From JAJZXY01 sp046706185 (lineage in GTDB: Archaea; Thermoplasmatota; Thermoplasmata; Sysuiplasmatales; Sysuiplasmataceae): DNA of 13,310 nucleotides. Of this stretch, positions 6,383 through 13,310 are shown piece after piece. Location of the stretch: NCBI GenBank assembly GCA_046706185.1, contig JBJKPR010000023.1, positions 1 through 13,310 on the forward strand. The letters are read 5' to 3'. The notes under the pieces were generated by a model. That model was not told where the DNA came from and made no database searches. It saw only the letters and a program-made list of their open reading frames with translations. Made by a program: the position numbers and the translations under genes. Numbering within the stretch: the stretch's first letter is position 1; the number at the start of each line of letters is the position of its first letter.

Positions 6383-7519
6383 TCAGTACCTGATCCTCGG
6401 GTCTATCACGGCATAGACGATGTCAACAGCAAGGTTGGCTATCACCATAATCAGGCCAAAGACAAGAGTTGTCCCCACTACGCCGTATATCTCGAATGTG
6501 GTGGCTGAATTCACAGAAAGCAATCCCATGCCTGGATATGCGAATATGGTTTCGGTCACGACAACACCCCCCAGCAGGTCTGCGATTAGAAGTGCTATCA
6601 CAGTAACTGCGGGTATCATCGCATTTTTCCTCATATGGGTCTTGATGACCAGTCTCTCCGGAACACCTTTTGCACGTGCCGTTTTCACGTACTCCTTGGA
6701 GGCGGCATCGACCATTCCGGATCGTATGAACCTTAGCAGGCCTGCAAGAAGTGCGTATGTCAGTGTGATTATGGGAAGCACCATGTGTATGAACGAGTTG
6801 GCAGCCAGGCCAAGGTCGCCGTGAAGGAGTGAATCGAACAGTATCATGTGCGTGGGGGAGGATGAAAGGGAACCTGAAGTGGGACTGAGCAGCCACGAGG
6901 GAAGGTGTGCAGGAAGTGCAGAGTTAGAAACAACTCCTCCTAACGGAAGGACGGAAACAGGAAGGTTCAGCACACCCTTGCCAAAGACAATCTGAAGCAT
7001 GAGCCCAAGCCAGAATGTCGGAATTGCGAAGCCTGTTATTGAAAAAACTCTGCTGGCATGGTCCGCGAACGAGCCAGGTTTCGAACCTATGTATGTGCCA
7101 AGCGGGATGGCAATGACAAGCGTGAAAATCATGGAGAATATGACGAGCTGAGCAGTGTTGGGGAAATACTCCGCTATTGCCGTTGATACAGAGCCGGAGT
7201 AATACGTTGTGTTCATGTACCCAAGATTTCCGTGGAAAATGTTGTTGAGGTAGTACAGGAATTGAACAGGAGCTGGATTGTTCAGGCCAAGCTGAACATA
7301 CGCATTCTGCAGCTGAAGCGTAATGGGCACAGTGCTCTGAGGGTTCACGTATTGCGAAGCGAGAATGCTGTTGGGTATGGCCCTCTCCAGCAGAAACATG
7401 AGCAGCGTGAGCCCGAAAAGTGTCGGAATCATCGCAATGAGTCTCCTCAAAATAAAGAAGTGGAGCTGCAAGTTACCGGCTTGGTAAAGAGGCAACTTGT
7501 AGATAACAATTATTCCCAT
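6383..7519 (-). CDS. dppB: Peptide ABC transporter permease, DppB type
   Basis: This is the other permease subunit of the peptide importer. The N-terminal FFILRRLIAMIPTLFGLTLLMFLLERAIP is the DppB/OppB signature first membrane helix. About five more helices follow, with the EAA loop EYVKTARAKGVPERLVIKTHMRKNAMIP and the family-typical TETIFAYPGMGLL near the C-terminus, ending in DPRIRY. The central extracytoplasmic loop is enlarged by a Ser/Pro-rich stretch. The start is uncertain: the frame is open from a GTG at 7585, the first ATG is at 7519, and a TTG at 7471 would give MQLHFFILRRL, the start that best matches the family length. The ATG is given here as the compromise. The gene is followed after 4 bases by dppC. 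Its promoter region now adjoins the transposase gene. Confidence 0.92.
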   Translation of the reverse strand: MGIIVIYKLPLYQAGNLQLHFFILRRLIAMIPTLFGLTLLMFLLERAIPNSILASQYVNPQSTVPITLQLQNAYVQLGLNNPAPVQFLYYLNNIFHGNLGYMNTTYYSGSVSTAIAEYFPNTAQLVIFSMIFTLVIAIPLGTYIGSKPGSFADHASRVFSITGFAIPTFWLGLMLQIVFGKGVLNLPVSVLPLGGVVSNSALPAHLPSWLLSPTSGSLSSSPTHMILFDSLLHGDLGLAANSFIHMVLPIITLTYALLAGLLRFIRSGMVDAASKEYVKTARAKGVPERLVIKTHMRKNAMIPAVTVIALLIADLLGGVVVTETIFAYPGMGLLSVNSATTFEIYGVVGTTLVFGLIMVIANLAVDIVYAVIDPRIRY

Positions 7520-7755
7520 CTGCCAACTTGTTGCGAAAAATCGTTTCCTGACTAACGGGGTCCCACTTGGTGTATGCGACCGCACTCGTTTCTCATTCCT
7601 CAGAAAAGCGAGTTCTTTCCATTTCAGTCCACAGTCAGTGCAGGCTTAGGGCAAGAGTCCAAGAGGATTTCGCGCAATGCTGATGGACAATGTTATACGT
7701 TGTTTTACGATTATCACAGAACCTCCGAACAGGATCGTTCCCTCCGTACGAAGAT

Positions 7756-7787
7756 CGGATGGAAAATGCCTGTTTTCAGTCATTCCG
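7756..7787. repeat. Imperfect inverted repeat upstream of the transposase
   Basis: GAAAA (7762-7766) pairs with TTTTC (7773-7777) around a 6-base loop. The flanking CGGATG (7756-7761) matches CATTCCG (7781-7787) with one bulge. It may be an end structure of the insertion element or a regulatory hairpin. Confidence 0.3.
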
Positions 7788-7815
7788 GCCGTTTCACTGT
7801 CTTCTTTCCGATTCC

Positions 7816-7823
7816 ATTATAAC
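7816..7823 (+). promoter_or_regulatory. Candidate TATA box of the transposase gene
   Basis: ATTATAAC lies 24-31 bases upstream of the ATG at 7847, the right distance for an archaeal leaderless promoter. The CCTCC directly before the ATG is the wrong sense for a Shine-Dalgarno sequence. Confidence 0.45.
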
Positions 7824-7846
7824 GTTCATCGTGCGATTACCCTCCT

Positions 7847-8923
7847 ATGCTCAACAGGGAGAAACTGTACAGGTCCCTGACCAAGCTTGACATATTCATG
7901 GACAGGTCGCTGAAACTCATTCCCAAATCATCCACCCTGTCCGGTTTCCATTACAACAGGGAGATGCTCAGGGCGGCGGCCATGAACACATATCTCGAGA
8001 CTGTGGGCACCAGGGCGGACTCGATACACATGGCAATAAAGTCTGTGCAACCCTCCGATGTATACTGGGAGCAGCTCAAGAGCGTCCAGGCGTTCTCCGA
8101 GAGGGTGCAATTCGGCAGCATGGATGCAATACTCGCATTCGACTACACCGATGAGGACTTCTATGGCAAACCGGAGGATGCCTGGATACACTCATGGACA
8201 GGTGAGGATGCTGTGGAGGGGAAGTTCCGCTTCCTCACCTGCTATCTCGTAGGAGCGAATGCACCGCTCCTCTCCATTCCAGTGAGCGTATTCGGCAGCA
8301 AGAGCAGGGATGTCTGTTTCATGTTCTCGCTTGTTAGGACGCTCTTCAGGTCAATCAGCCTCTGTCTCTTCGACAGGGGCTTCTACTCGAAGGCGCTGAT
8401 GAGCGCGCTCGATGAGATACACTGCCCGTATCTCATATTCGTGCCCAAGAACAGCAGGATAAAGAATGAGCTTGGACCTATGAAGGAGGGGGACAGGAGG
8501 ACAGTGAACTATGAGTTTGAATTCAGCAGCGACAAGACGATTGTCCGCGGAGAGACAACACTTGCGCTGCTTCGCAGCATCGCCGACAGGAGAGGCGTCT
8601 TCGACTGGTGCTTCGCGACAAACCAGCAGTCGATAGACCTCGACGGCATAATAGACACATACAGGCAGCGATGGAACATAGAAACAGGGTTCAGGGTACA
8701 GGATGAGGCGACAATCAAATCGAAGTCGAAGGAAGTTGCTGTACGCTTCTTCCTCTTCGCGTATGAGCAGGAACTCCAGCTCATATGGTCATTGCTCTAC
8801 AGGCAGGAGGCGAGTTTCAAGCGATTTCTGATTGAACTCAGCGACATGTGCACCGAGAGGGTCGACAGGGCAGAGGCAAAGACACAAGGCACCAGCCGGC
8901 AGCAGAGGGTACAGGCCGGCTGA
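7847..8923 (+). CDS. DDE transposase, ISH3/IS4-like
   Basis: This is an apparently intact transposase (358 aa) of the IS4-like superfamily, closest by pattern to the archaeal ISH3 group. The DDE residues are D99 (AFDYTDEDFYG), D176 (LFDRGFYSKALMSAL) and E279 in YRQRWNIETGFR (272-283), which follows the Y-(2)-R-(3)-E spacing. The final K of the YREK motif is replaced. There is no frameshift or internal stop, so the element may still be active. The tail is short, charged and Gln-rich. It sits between dppB (-) and the solute-binding protein gene (+), in what would otherwise be their shared divergent promoter region. Base and codon use look like the neighbours, so it gives no sign of very recent arrival from a different genome. 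Convincing terminal inverted repeats could not be fixed by eye. Confidence 0.88.
   Translation: MLNREKLYRSLTKLDIFMDRSLKLIPKSSTLSGFHYNREMLRAAAMNTYLETVGTRADSIHMAIKSVQPSDVYWEQLKSVQAFSERVQFGSMDAILAFDYTDEDFYGKPEDAWIHSWTGEDAVEGKFRFLTCYLVGANAPLLSIPVSVFGSKSRDVCFMFSLVRTLFRSISLCLFDRGFYSKALMSALDEIHCPYLIFVPKNSRIKNELGPMKEGDRRTVNYEFEFSSDKTIVRGETTLALLRSIADRRGVFDWCFATNQQSIDLDGIIDTYRQRWNIETGFRVQDEATIKSKSKEVAVRFFLFAYEQELQLIWSLLYRQEASFKRFLIELSDMCTERVDRAEAKTQGTSRQQRVQAG
8894..8921. repeat. Inverted repeat at the transposase 3' end
   Basis: AGCCGGC (8894-8900) and GCCGGCT (8915-8921) are perfect 7-bp complements with a 14-base loop. They overlap the last codons and stop of the transposase gene and lie directly before the stronger hairpin at 8924-8948. 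Confidence 0.4.
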
Positions 8924-8948
8924 GTCGCGGACACAGGGCATCCGCGAC
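8924..8948. repeat. Perfect 8-bp hairpin directly after the transposase stop
   Basis: GTCGCGGA (8924-8931) and TCCGCGAC (8941-8948) are perfect complements with a 9-base loop, starting at the first base after the TGA. It may be a subterminal structure of the insertion element or protect or end the transposase transcript. No T-tract follows, so a bacterial-type terminator is not supported. Confidence 0.55.
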
Positions 8949-9079
8949 ATGCCAGTGCATAAACATTGCCTATTGCAAAAGCACAGCATCGGCGAATGCC
9001 ATGGGCGGTCAGACTGGGATCGGAGATACTGTATCAATAATAAGATTTTTAACGGGTGGCCGGTATACCGTGCGGCATT

Positions 9080-9087
9080 AGGTAGAG
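9080..9087 (+). promoter_or_regulatory. Ribosome binding site of the solute-binding protein gene
   Basis: AGGTAGAG ends 4 bases before the ATG at 9092. An AT-rich stretch (about 9040-9053) further upstream could hold the TATA box, giving a transcript with a short leader, unlike the leaderless genes nearby. Confidence 0.4.
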
Positions 9088-9091
9088 TAAA

Positions 9092-11881
9092 ATGTCCTCC
9101 AGCGACAGCATTCCAAGCAAAATAAGTGCCCCAAAACCACGCGGCAGCAACATGAAGATTGTTATTGCCGTATTAGTGGTTTTGATATTGGTGATCGCGG
9201 GAGCAGCTGTGGTGTTTCTGCACCTCGGGTCGTCTCAGAACAATGCGACTTCGAGCTCCATTGCAGGTCCTGCCACAGTGCTCACTGGTCAACCGTACAA
9301 CGTAACAATCAACACGACGAGTTTCTCGTCGCTTGATGTTTACTACGGTGACCTGAATTCTGGCATAGTGTCACCATCCAGCGTGTCGAGTTACACTATC
9401 CAGCACACGTATAGCATCCCCGGTCTTGCATACGTTTATTTCAGCGAGAAGTACACCGACGGAAAGTACTACAATTCATCGAACCAGCTGCTTCCGCTCA
9501 CCATAACCCCCGCGGGCGGATACATTGGGTCGAACCAGTCTCTCGGAATCATAAACTTCAACCTCTCAGCATCATCTCCTGCGCTTGTGGCCAACCAGAC
9601 GATATTCAGCCCAGGCTCAGGATCGCATGTGAATATAAGCTCCGGCTACTACACAGAGCCTGTCAGTTCCGCATACAAGATTGTGTCGCAGGAATTCACA
9701 GTCTTTCTCTTGAACAAGGCAGTTTTGACTCACAGCGTGAACGTGAGCTGGGACAAGACGCTCAAGGAATACACGCCCGTTGCATCAACAGTTGCATTTG
9801 ACCTCAGCCTTGCAAAATCGGGCCTGTATGTTGTTGTTCTCAACACATCGACGGCGACGATAACCAACACCTCAACAGGTGCCTATTCCAACAGCACAAT
9901 TACCAACACCACCACATTCCTCGATGTTGCAGCCTTCTCCAACGGCGCCCTAGCCACAAGGTCTTCAACGATCACGGGCCAGTTCGTGATTGACGAGCTT
10001 GTTGCCGGTGGCTACGCGACTCTCGACCCTGCCATATCATTTGACACTGTCAGCCTTGAACCGATATACAACACGATGCTCCCGATTGTTGGCTTCAACG
10101 GCTCCTCAGACAGCAACTTCGTGCCCATGCTTTCGACAAACCTGCCGTCAATCCAGAACGGGGAGATTAACAGCAACTCCTACAGTTACAATGTTACGAC
10201 CCCCTCAGGCAGCACTTACACGGTTAACGTTCAGCCTTACCAGAACTACACATTCTACATCAACAACAATTCAGTCTGGCAGAATGGCAAACCTGTGACT
10301 GCATGGGACGTCATGTACTCCTACGCAAGGGTTCTTCTCTTTGACGCAGGCAGTCCGCTGACTGGTGGCTGGATGTTCGGCCCAGACATTCTACCATCCC
10401 CATACACAAAGACGAACACATTCTGGAACATAACACAGAACATATCTGTCAACAACGCCACGAATTCAATAACCTTCCACCTGCAGAAGCCTATGACACC
10501 GGTCAGTCTTTACGGACTGCTAGCCTTCTACAGAGTTACCAGCTCTGCATGGCTGGAGCAAAATGGCGCAGGCATTACGTGGTCGCCGGCAGGCTTTGCA
10601 AGTTACAAGCAGTACGGCAGCGAGACTGGTTACAACACCTACGTCCAGAACCACATATTCTCTGACGGCCCATACATGCTGAAGTACACTGTCCCTGGAA
10701 CTGAAATAGTGCTTACGGCAAACCCCGACTTCCACTCGCCAGGTCCCTGGTTCCCCAAGCCATCAATACAGCAGATAGTGATAAGGTACGTTTCACAGGC
10801 GTCGACGATATACCTCGATATGAAATCAGGTGCAGCCCAGCAGGGAACAATCCCATCAAGCAGCTGGAGCGAGGCTCAACAGCTCGTAAGCGACAAGCTG
10901 GCGACAGTGCTTTCGTACCAGAGCCCCGCCATATTCTTCTGGAAGTTCAATGCGAACGTGAACACCAGTGAAATAGGCACATATTCGCCTGGTGCAAACC
11001 TGCCCTCCAACCTGTTCACAAGCGAGAACGTGAGGAAGGCGTTTGCCTACTCGTTCAACTACACATACTTCCTCGACAGTCAGGTCGGCAATGCGATATA
11101 CAAGACCACATTTGCGGGCAAGTACGCCGGGTTCCTTGAGAACGGCGTTGTGTTCTCACAGAATTACTCTGTGATGCAGAACGTTTCCCAGGTTCCGTAC
11201 TTCAACCTGGCAATTGCCAAGAACTACTGGAATGCGTTCATGAACACCGAAGCCTCAAACGTGGGCATAACGCTCTCCGGCGGCAAGACGATGTATAACG
11301 GCAACCCGCTGAACATACCGATATTCGCACAGGCTTCAGACCCGGTGATGATCGAGGGTGCAACATCCTGGTCCGGCTACCTGCAGCAGGTAATACCGGG
11401 AGCAAGTTTCCCTGTCGTGCCCCTGCCCTTCGCCGAAATAATAGGTCTCAGCGCTATCAGGGGCAACAATCCGCTGCCGGTATTCGAGTGGAGCCTTGCA
11501 CCGGCCTACGCATATCCCACAGACTCGGTTGGCGGCTCTGAGATGCCAACAAACACATCGCACCTTGGAGGCGTGGACATTACTCCGTACTGGTTCAACA
11601 CAAGCCTCAACTCACTGCACAACTCAACTCAGGCAAACCAGCTGAACCAGCTGCTTCAATGGTACAGCAACGCAACCTCCACCGCCAACACTACTGTGGC
11701 AGAAATGTACTTCCACTTGATCAACGAACTGTTCGTCAACATGACGTTCTATGTGTACACTGAGCAGATCTACCAGTATCACATAGTATCCACTGGCGTC
11801 AACACCAATGTGTATGTCCCGTACGAACAGAACGGTCTGCTCGGGAACGACATGCTCTTCAACTTCCTGAGCTACAAGTGA
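9092..11881 (+). CDS. Large anchored family 5 (OppA/DppA-like) solute-binding protein with PKD-like domain
   Basis: This is the probable extracellular peptide-binding partner of the DppB/DppC permeases encoded on the opposite strand. A short cytosolic N-terminus (1-21) precedes one membrane anchor (about 22-44). A PKD-like beta domain follows (about 58-140; DVYYGD, then IQHTYSIPG), then a second beta-rich, Thr/Asn-rich segment (about 145-300). The SBP_bac_5 fold starts near residue 305 (GGYATLDPAISFDT) and includes FVPMLSTNLP, VWQNGKPVTAWDVMYSYARV (395-414), SDGPYML (524-530) and VRKAFAYSFN (647-656). At 929 aa it is far longer than the roughly 540 aa bacterial homologues, the extra length being mostly N-terminal. 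About thirty N-x-S/T sequons suggest heavy N-glycosylation. There is no lipobox cysteine. The ligand could be peptides or another solute of this family such as an oligosaccharide. Confidence 0.92.
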   Translation: MSSSDSIPSKISAPKPRGSNMKIVIAVLVVLILVIAGAAVVFLHLGSSQNNATSSSIAGPATVLTGQPYNVTINTTSFSSLDVYYGDLNSGIVSPSSVSSYTIQHTYSIPGLAYVYFSEKYTDGKYYNSSNQLLPLTITPAGGYIGSNQSLGIINFNLSASSPALVANQTIFSPGSGSHVNISSGYYTEPVSSAYKIVSQEFTVFLLNKAVLTHSVNVSWDKTLKEYTPVASTVAFDLSLAKSGLYVVVLNTSTATITNTSTGAYSNSTITNTTTFLDVAAFSNGALATRSSTITGQFVIDELVAGGYATLDPAISFDTVSLEPIYNTMLPIVGFNGSSDSNFVPMLSTNLPSIQNGEINSNSYSYNVTTPSGSTYTVNVQPYQNYTFYINNNSVWQNGKPVTAWDVMYSYARVLLFDAGSPLTGGWMFGPDILPSPYTKTNTFWNITQNISVNNATNSITFHLQKPMTPVSLYGLLAFYRVTSSAWLEQNGAGITWSPAGFASYKQYGSETGYNTYVQNHIFSDGPYMLKYTVPGTEIVLTANPDFHSPGPWFPKPSIQQIVIRYVSQASTIYLDMKSGAAQQGTIPSSSWSEAQQLVSDKLATVLSYQSPAIFFWKFNANVNTSEIGTYSPGANLPSNLFTSENVRKAFAYSFNYTYFLDSQVGNAIYKTTFAGKYAGFLENGVVFSQNYSVMQNVSQVPYFNLAIAKNYWNAFMNTEASNVGITLSGGKTMYNGNPLNIPIFAQASDPVMIEGATSWSGYLQQVIPGASFPVVPLPFAEIIGLSAIRGNNPLPVFEWSLAPAYAYPTDSVGGSEMPTNTSHLGGVDITPYWFNTSLNSLHNSTQANQLNQLLQWYSNATSTANTTVAEMYFHLINELFVNMTFYVYTEQIYQYHIVSTGVNTNVYVPYEQNGLLGNDMLFNFLSYK

Positions 11882-11922
11882 AGCGCATAAAGCCATTGCT
11901 GCTGCAAACCTCTTAAAAAACA

Positions 11923-11949
11923 ATTTCTCTTTGCCTTTTTTTGTGTTTT
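11923..11949 (+). terminator. T-rich archaeal-type terminator after the solute-binding protein
   Basis: About 40 bases past the TGA the plus strand becomes strongly T-rich (TTTCTCTTTGCC, then seven T, then TGTTTT), the kind of T-tract that ends archaeal transcripts without a hairpin. The rest of the gap to 12062 holds a short GC-rich palindromic patch (AGCCCGGGC near 11978) and no gene I can support. Confidence 0.5.
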
Positions 11950-12062
11950 GGGAATTTACTGATTTAGAGGATGGCAGAGCCCGGGCCGGCGAACAGTAAC
12001 CGAACTTGGCCAGGAGTCAGCGATCAGGATTTTCAGGCAAGTCAGGCAGAAGCAGGTACAGC

Positions 12063-13145
12063 TCAACTTATCTCGATAAGGCTGTCCCTCTTTCCGCCTG
12101 TAATGACTTTGCCGGAGGACCTGCCTACAATCACATCGTCTTCTATCCTTACCCCACCAAAACCGCCGATGTAGACACCGGGCTCTATTGTCATCACCAT
12201 TCCCTCCCTGAGCACGAACTCGGACGTTGGTCCAAATCCCGGATGGTCGTGTATTTCCAGGCCTATTCCGTGTCCCATTCCGTGTATGAACTTTCCCTTG
12301 AACCTGGTGGCATCTATTATCTTTCGTCCTGCCAGGTCAACCTTCATTCCCTTGATGCCTGCTTTCACCTCATCTATTGCGGCGACCCTGGCATTGTTGA
12401 CCGTCTCATACATGTCTTTCTGGCGCTTCGATGCTCTTCCGAAGACAACAGTCCTGGTGACATCCGCAACGTACCTGTTGAAAGTCGCACCGAAGTCCGT
12501 CAGCACAAGGTCACCCTTCTTCAATTTCCTGCCGCTCGCAGAGTAATGAGGGAACGCGCTGTTTTCGCCGAATGCGACAGTAGGCTCCGCGTAAGGGAAA
12601 CCAGACCCGTTAAGCATTAGTTCGTGTATCAGGTGGGACTGAAATTCTGCCTCTGTCATGCCCTCTTCCAGTTTTCCAAGCACGTTATCGTGCGCTGCAA
12701 TGCTGATCTTGCACGCCTTTTCCAGGTACCTCTGTTCTTCCCTGGTCTTGATTTGCCTGGTTGCTGCTATTTCCTTCGACACGTCCATGTACTTCTTTTC
12801 AGGCATCTTCTGGCTTATCGCCTCAAGCGTGTCCGCTGACAGTTTGGAACCGTTGATGCCCACTTCATCACAGCCCCTGAGCTCTTCTTTGATCAAGTCC
12901 AGCATGTGCCCCCTGGAGCTGAAAACCTTCACGTTGCATCCGGCCTGGACTGCTGCCTCGCTGTCGAGACCGTTGGAAAAGACTGTTGTTCCTTCTTTTC
13001 TTACGACCATGGAGCACGCTTCAAAAACACCGAACTTTATGGCAGAAAAATAAAAAAAGTTAGGATCTGCGAAACCCTTGGTGCCGTTGACGATCAGGAC
13101 CGGTATGTCCCTTCCGATATTCCGGAAAAAACGCGCTTCATGCAT
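12063..13145 (-). CDS. pepQ: Xaa-Pro dipeptidase (M24 metallopeptidase, prolidase type)
   Basis: This is a cytosolic dimetal peptidase (360 aa) that cleaves dipeptides with C-terminal proline, or a closely related aminopeptidase P-like enzyme. Residues 1 to about 125 are a creatinase-like N-terminal domain; residues about 135-350 are the pita-bread catalytic domain. All five metal ligands are present: D217 (LTDFGA), D228 (VADVTRT), H292 (GHGIGLEIHD), E321 (TIEPGVY) and E335 (VRIEDD). The nearby histidines H200 and H299 are also in place. Length and motifs are as expected for an active prolidase. The ATG at 13145 is backed by a TATA-like box 23-30 bases upstream, implying a leaderless transcript. 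It lies beside the peptide-binding protein gene but is convergent with it, so the link to peptide uptake is functional inference, not an operon. Confidence 0.95.
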   Translation of the reverse strand: MHEARFFRNIGRDIPVLIVNGTKGFADPNFFYFSAIKFGVFEACSMVVRKEGTTVFSNGLDSEAAVQAGCNVKVFSSRGHMLDLIKEELRGCDEVGINGSKLSADTLEAISQKMPEKKYMDVSKEIAATRQIKTREEQRYLEKACKISIAAHDNVLGKLEEGMTEAEFQSHLIHELMLNGSGFPYAEPTVAFGENSAFPHYSASGRKLKKGDLVLTDFGATFNRYVADVTRTVVFGRASKRQKDMYETVNNARVAAIDEVKAGIKGMKVDLAGRKIIDATRFKGKFIHGMGHGIGLEIHDHPGFGPTSEFVLREGMVMTIEPGVYIGGFGGVRIEDDVIVGRSSGKVITGGKRDSLIEIS

Positions 13146-13167
13146 GTGCCGTCATTCAAAATCCTGA

Positions 13168-13175
13168 ATTAAAGT
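13168..13175 (-). promoter_or_regulatory. Candidate TATA box of the Xaa-Pro dipeptidase gene
   Basis: On the minus strand CTTTAATT lies 23-30 bases upstream of the ATG at 13145, with no Shine-Dalgarno sequence between, which fits a leaderless archaeal promoter. Confidence 0.45.
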
Positions 13176-13225
13176 CTTTTCATGTATCATAAAGATCAAA
13201 TAGTTTTGTATCCGTTTATGGTCGG

Positions 13226-13310
13226 ATGAAGCTGTCTGTTTGGGCGAGACAGGAAGGAATAGCCTATGAAACGGCATGGCGCATGTGGAAGAGCGGTCAC
13301 ATAAAAGGGC
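13226..13310 (+). CDS. tnpA: IS607-type serine recombinase (TnpA), N-terminal fragment cut by the window edge
   Basis: Only the first 28 codons are seen. They read MKLSVWARQEGIAYETAWRM followed by WKSGHIKG, the MerR-like helix-turn-helix N-terminus typical of the IS607-family serine resolvase/transposase; the catalytic serine domain would follow outside the window. In such elements a tnpB gene usually overlaps or follows tnpA. An earlier ATG at 13218 runs into a TGA after three codons, so 13226 is the start. The element's left end must lie in the 80 bases between the dipeptidase ATG and this start; IS607 elements have no terminal inverted repeats, so it cannot be pinned by eye. Confidence 0.8.
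   Translation, partial: MKLSVWARQEGIAYETAWRMWKSGHIKG

Larger units (their letters stand above)
7520..7846. other. Intergenic region between dppB and the transposase gene
   Basis: No convincing gene is seen in these 327 bases; the short ORFs present have no recognisable content. The region must contain the dppB promoter, the left end of the insertion sequence and the transposase promoter. An imperfect dyad at 7756-7787 (CGGATG..GAAAA / TTTTC..CATTCCG) is the clearest structure. Confidence 0.5.
7678..8976 (+). mobile_element. Insertion sequence carrying the ISH3/IS4-like transposase (ends tentative)
   Basis: The transposase implies an insertion sequence of about 1.2-1.4 kb. The ends given here are a guess. 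TGCTGATGGACAATGTTAT on the left (7678-7696) resembles the reverse complement of 8957-8976, sharing a perfect CAATGTT and neighbouring matches only with gaps. GCAA occurs just outside on the left (7674-7677) and at 8975-8978, which could be a target duplication. A rival pair (ATGCCTGTTTTC near 7766 against the reverse complement of about 8934-8944) fits nearly as well, so neither is secure. Confidence 0.3.

Noticed and set aside
7520..7585. N-terminal extension of DppB to the GTG at 7585.
   Set aside because: The extra residues are polar and not part of DppB proteins, whose first membrane helix normally begins within about ten residues of the start.
7574..7890. Short plus-strand ORFs of 66-82 codons upstream of the transposase.
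   Set aside because: No family features, overlapping each other in different frames, and the region is better explained as promoter and IS end.
11971..12620. Plus-strand ORFs opposite the Xaa-Pro dipeptidase 3' end, one beginning at a GAGGATGG.
   Set aside because: Most of each ORF is antisense to a protein with all five catalytic metal ligands; the composition is low-complexity and Pro/Ser-rich.

Overview
The window looks like chromosomal DNA of an archaeon, most probably of the Thermoplasmata / Thermoplasmatales type (inference, not proven). The reasons are: AT-rich TATA-like boxes sitting about 24-31 bases upstream of several start codons, which suggests leaderless transcripts; a PhoU-like regulator fused to an N-terminal AbrB domain, an architecture common in archaea; a sequon-rich, N-terminally anchored extracellular solute-binding protein; and an ISH3/IS4-like transposase. 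Base composition is about 50% GC. No rRNA, tRNA or CRISPR array was seen.

Layout. Positions 63-269 (+) hold a small unrecognised ORF. Positions 358-1332 (+) hold a PdxA-family dehydrogenase. Positions 1520-4279 form a three-gene cluster on the minus strand, read right to left: a divergent malate synthase A homologue, a small membrane-anchored extracytoplasmic protein, and a hemerythrin-like protein. An AT-rich divergent promoter region (4280-4397) separates this cluster from the PhoU-like regulator (4398-5393, +). Next come two oligopeptide/dipeptide ABC transporter permeases on the minus strand (dppC 5419-6378, dppB 6383-about 7519). A transposase gene (7847-8923, +) follows, then a 929-residue family 5 solute-binding protein (9092-11881, +), which is probably the binding partner of the permeases. 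An M24-family Xaa-Pro dipeptidase lies at 12063-13145 (-). The right edge cuts through the first 28 codons of an IS607-type serine recombinase (13226-13310, +).

How the genes may work together. The permeases, the binding protein and the proline dipeptidase make a plausible peptide uptake and breakdown neighbourhood. No ABC ATPase is present, so the transporter must use ATPases encoded elsewhere. The transposase sits in the divergent intergenic space between the permeases and their probable binding protein. The malate synthase homologue would link acetyl-CoA and glyoxylate, but it has lost the metal-binding aspartate and other signature residues, so its activity is doubtful.

No obviously new defence or mobile system is visible. 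The most interesting items are the altered malate synthase and its two-gene tail, the inverted repeat in the 4.3 kb divergent promoter, the insertion sequence inside the transporter locus, and the large PKD-like/SBP_bac_5 binding protein.
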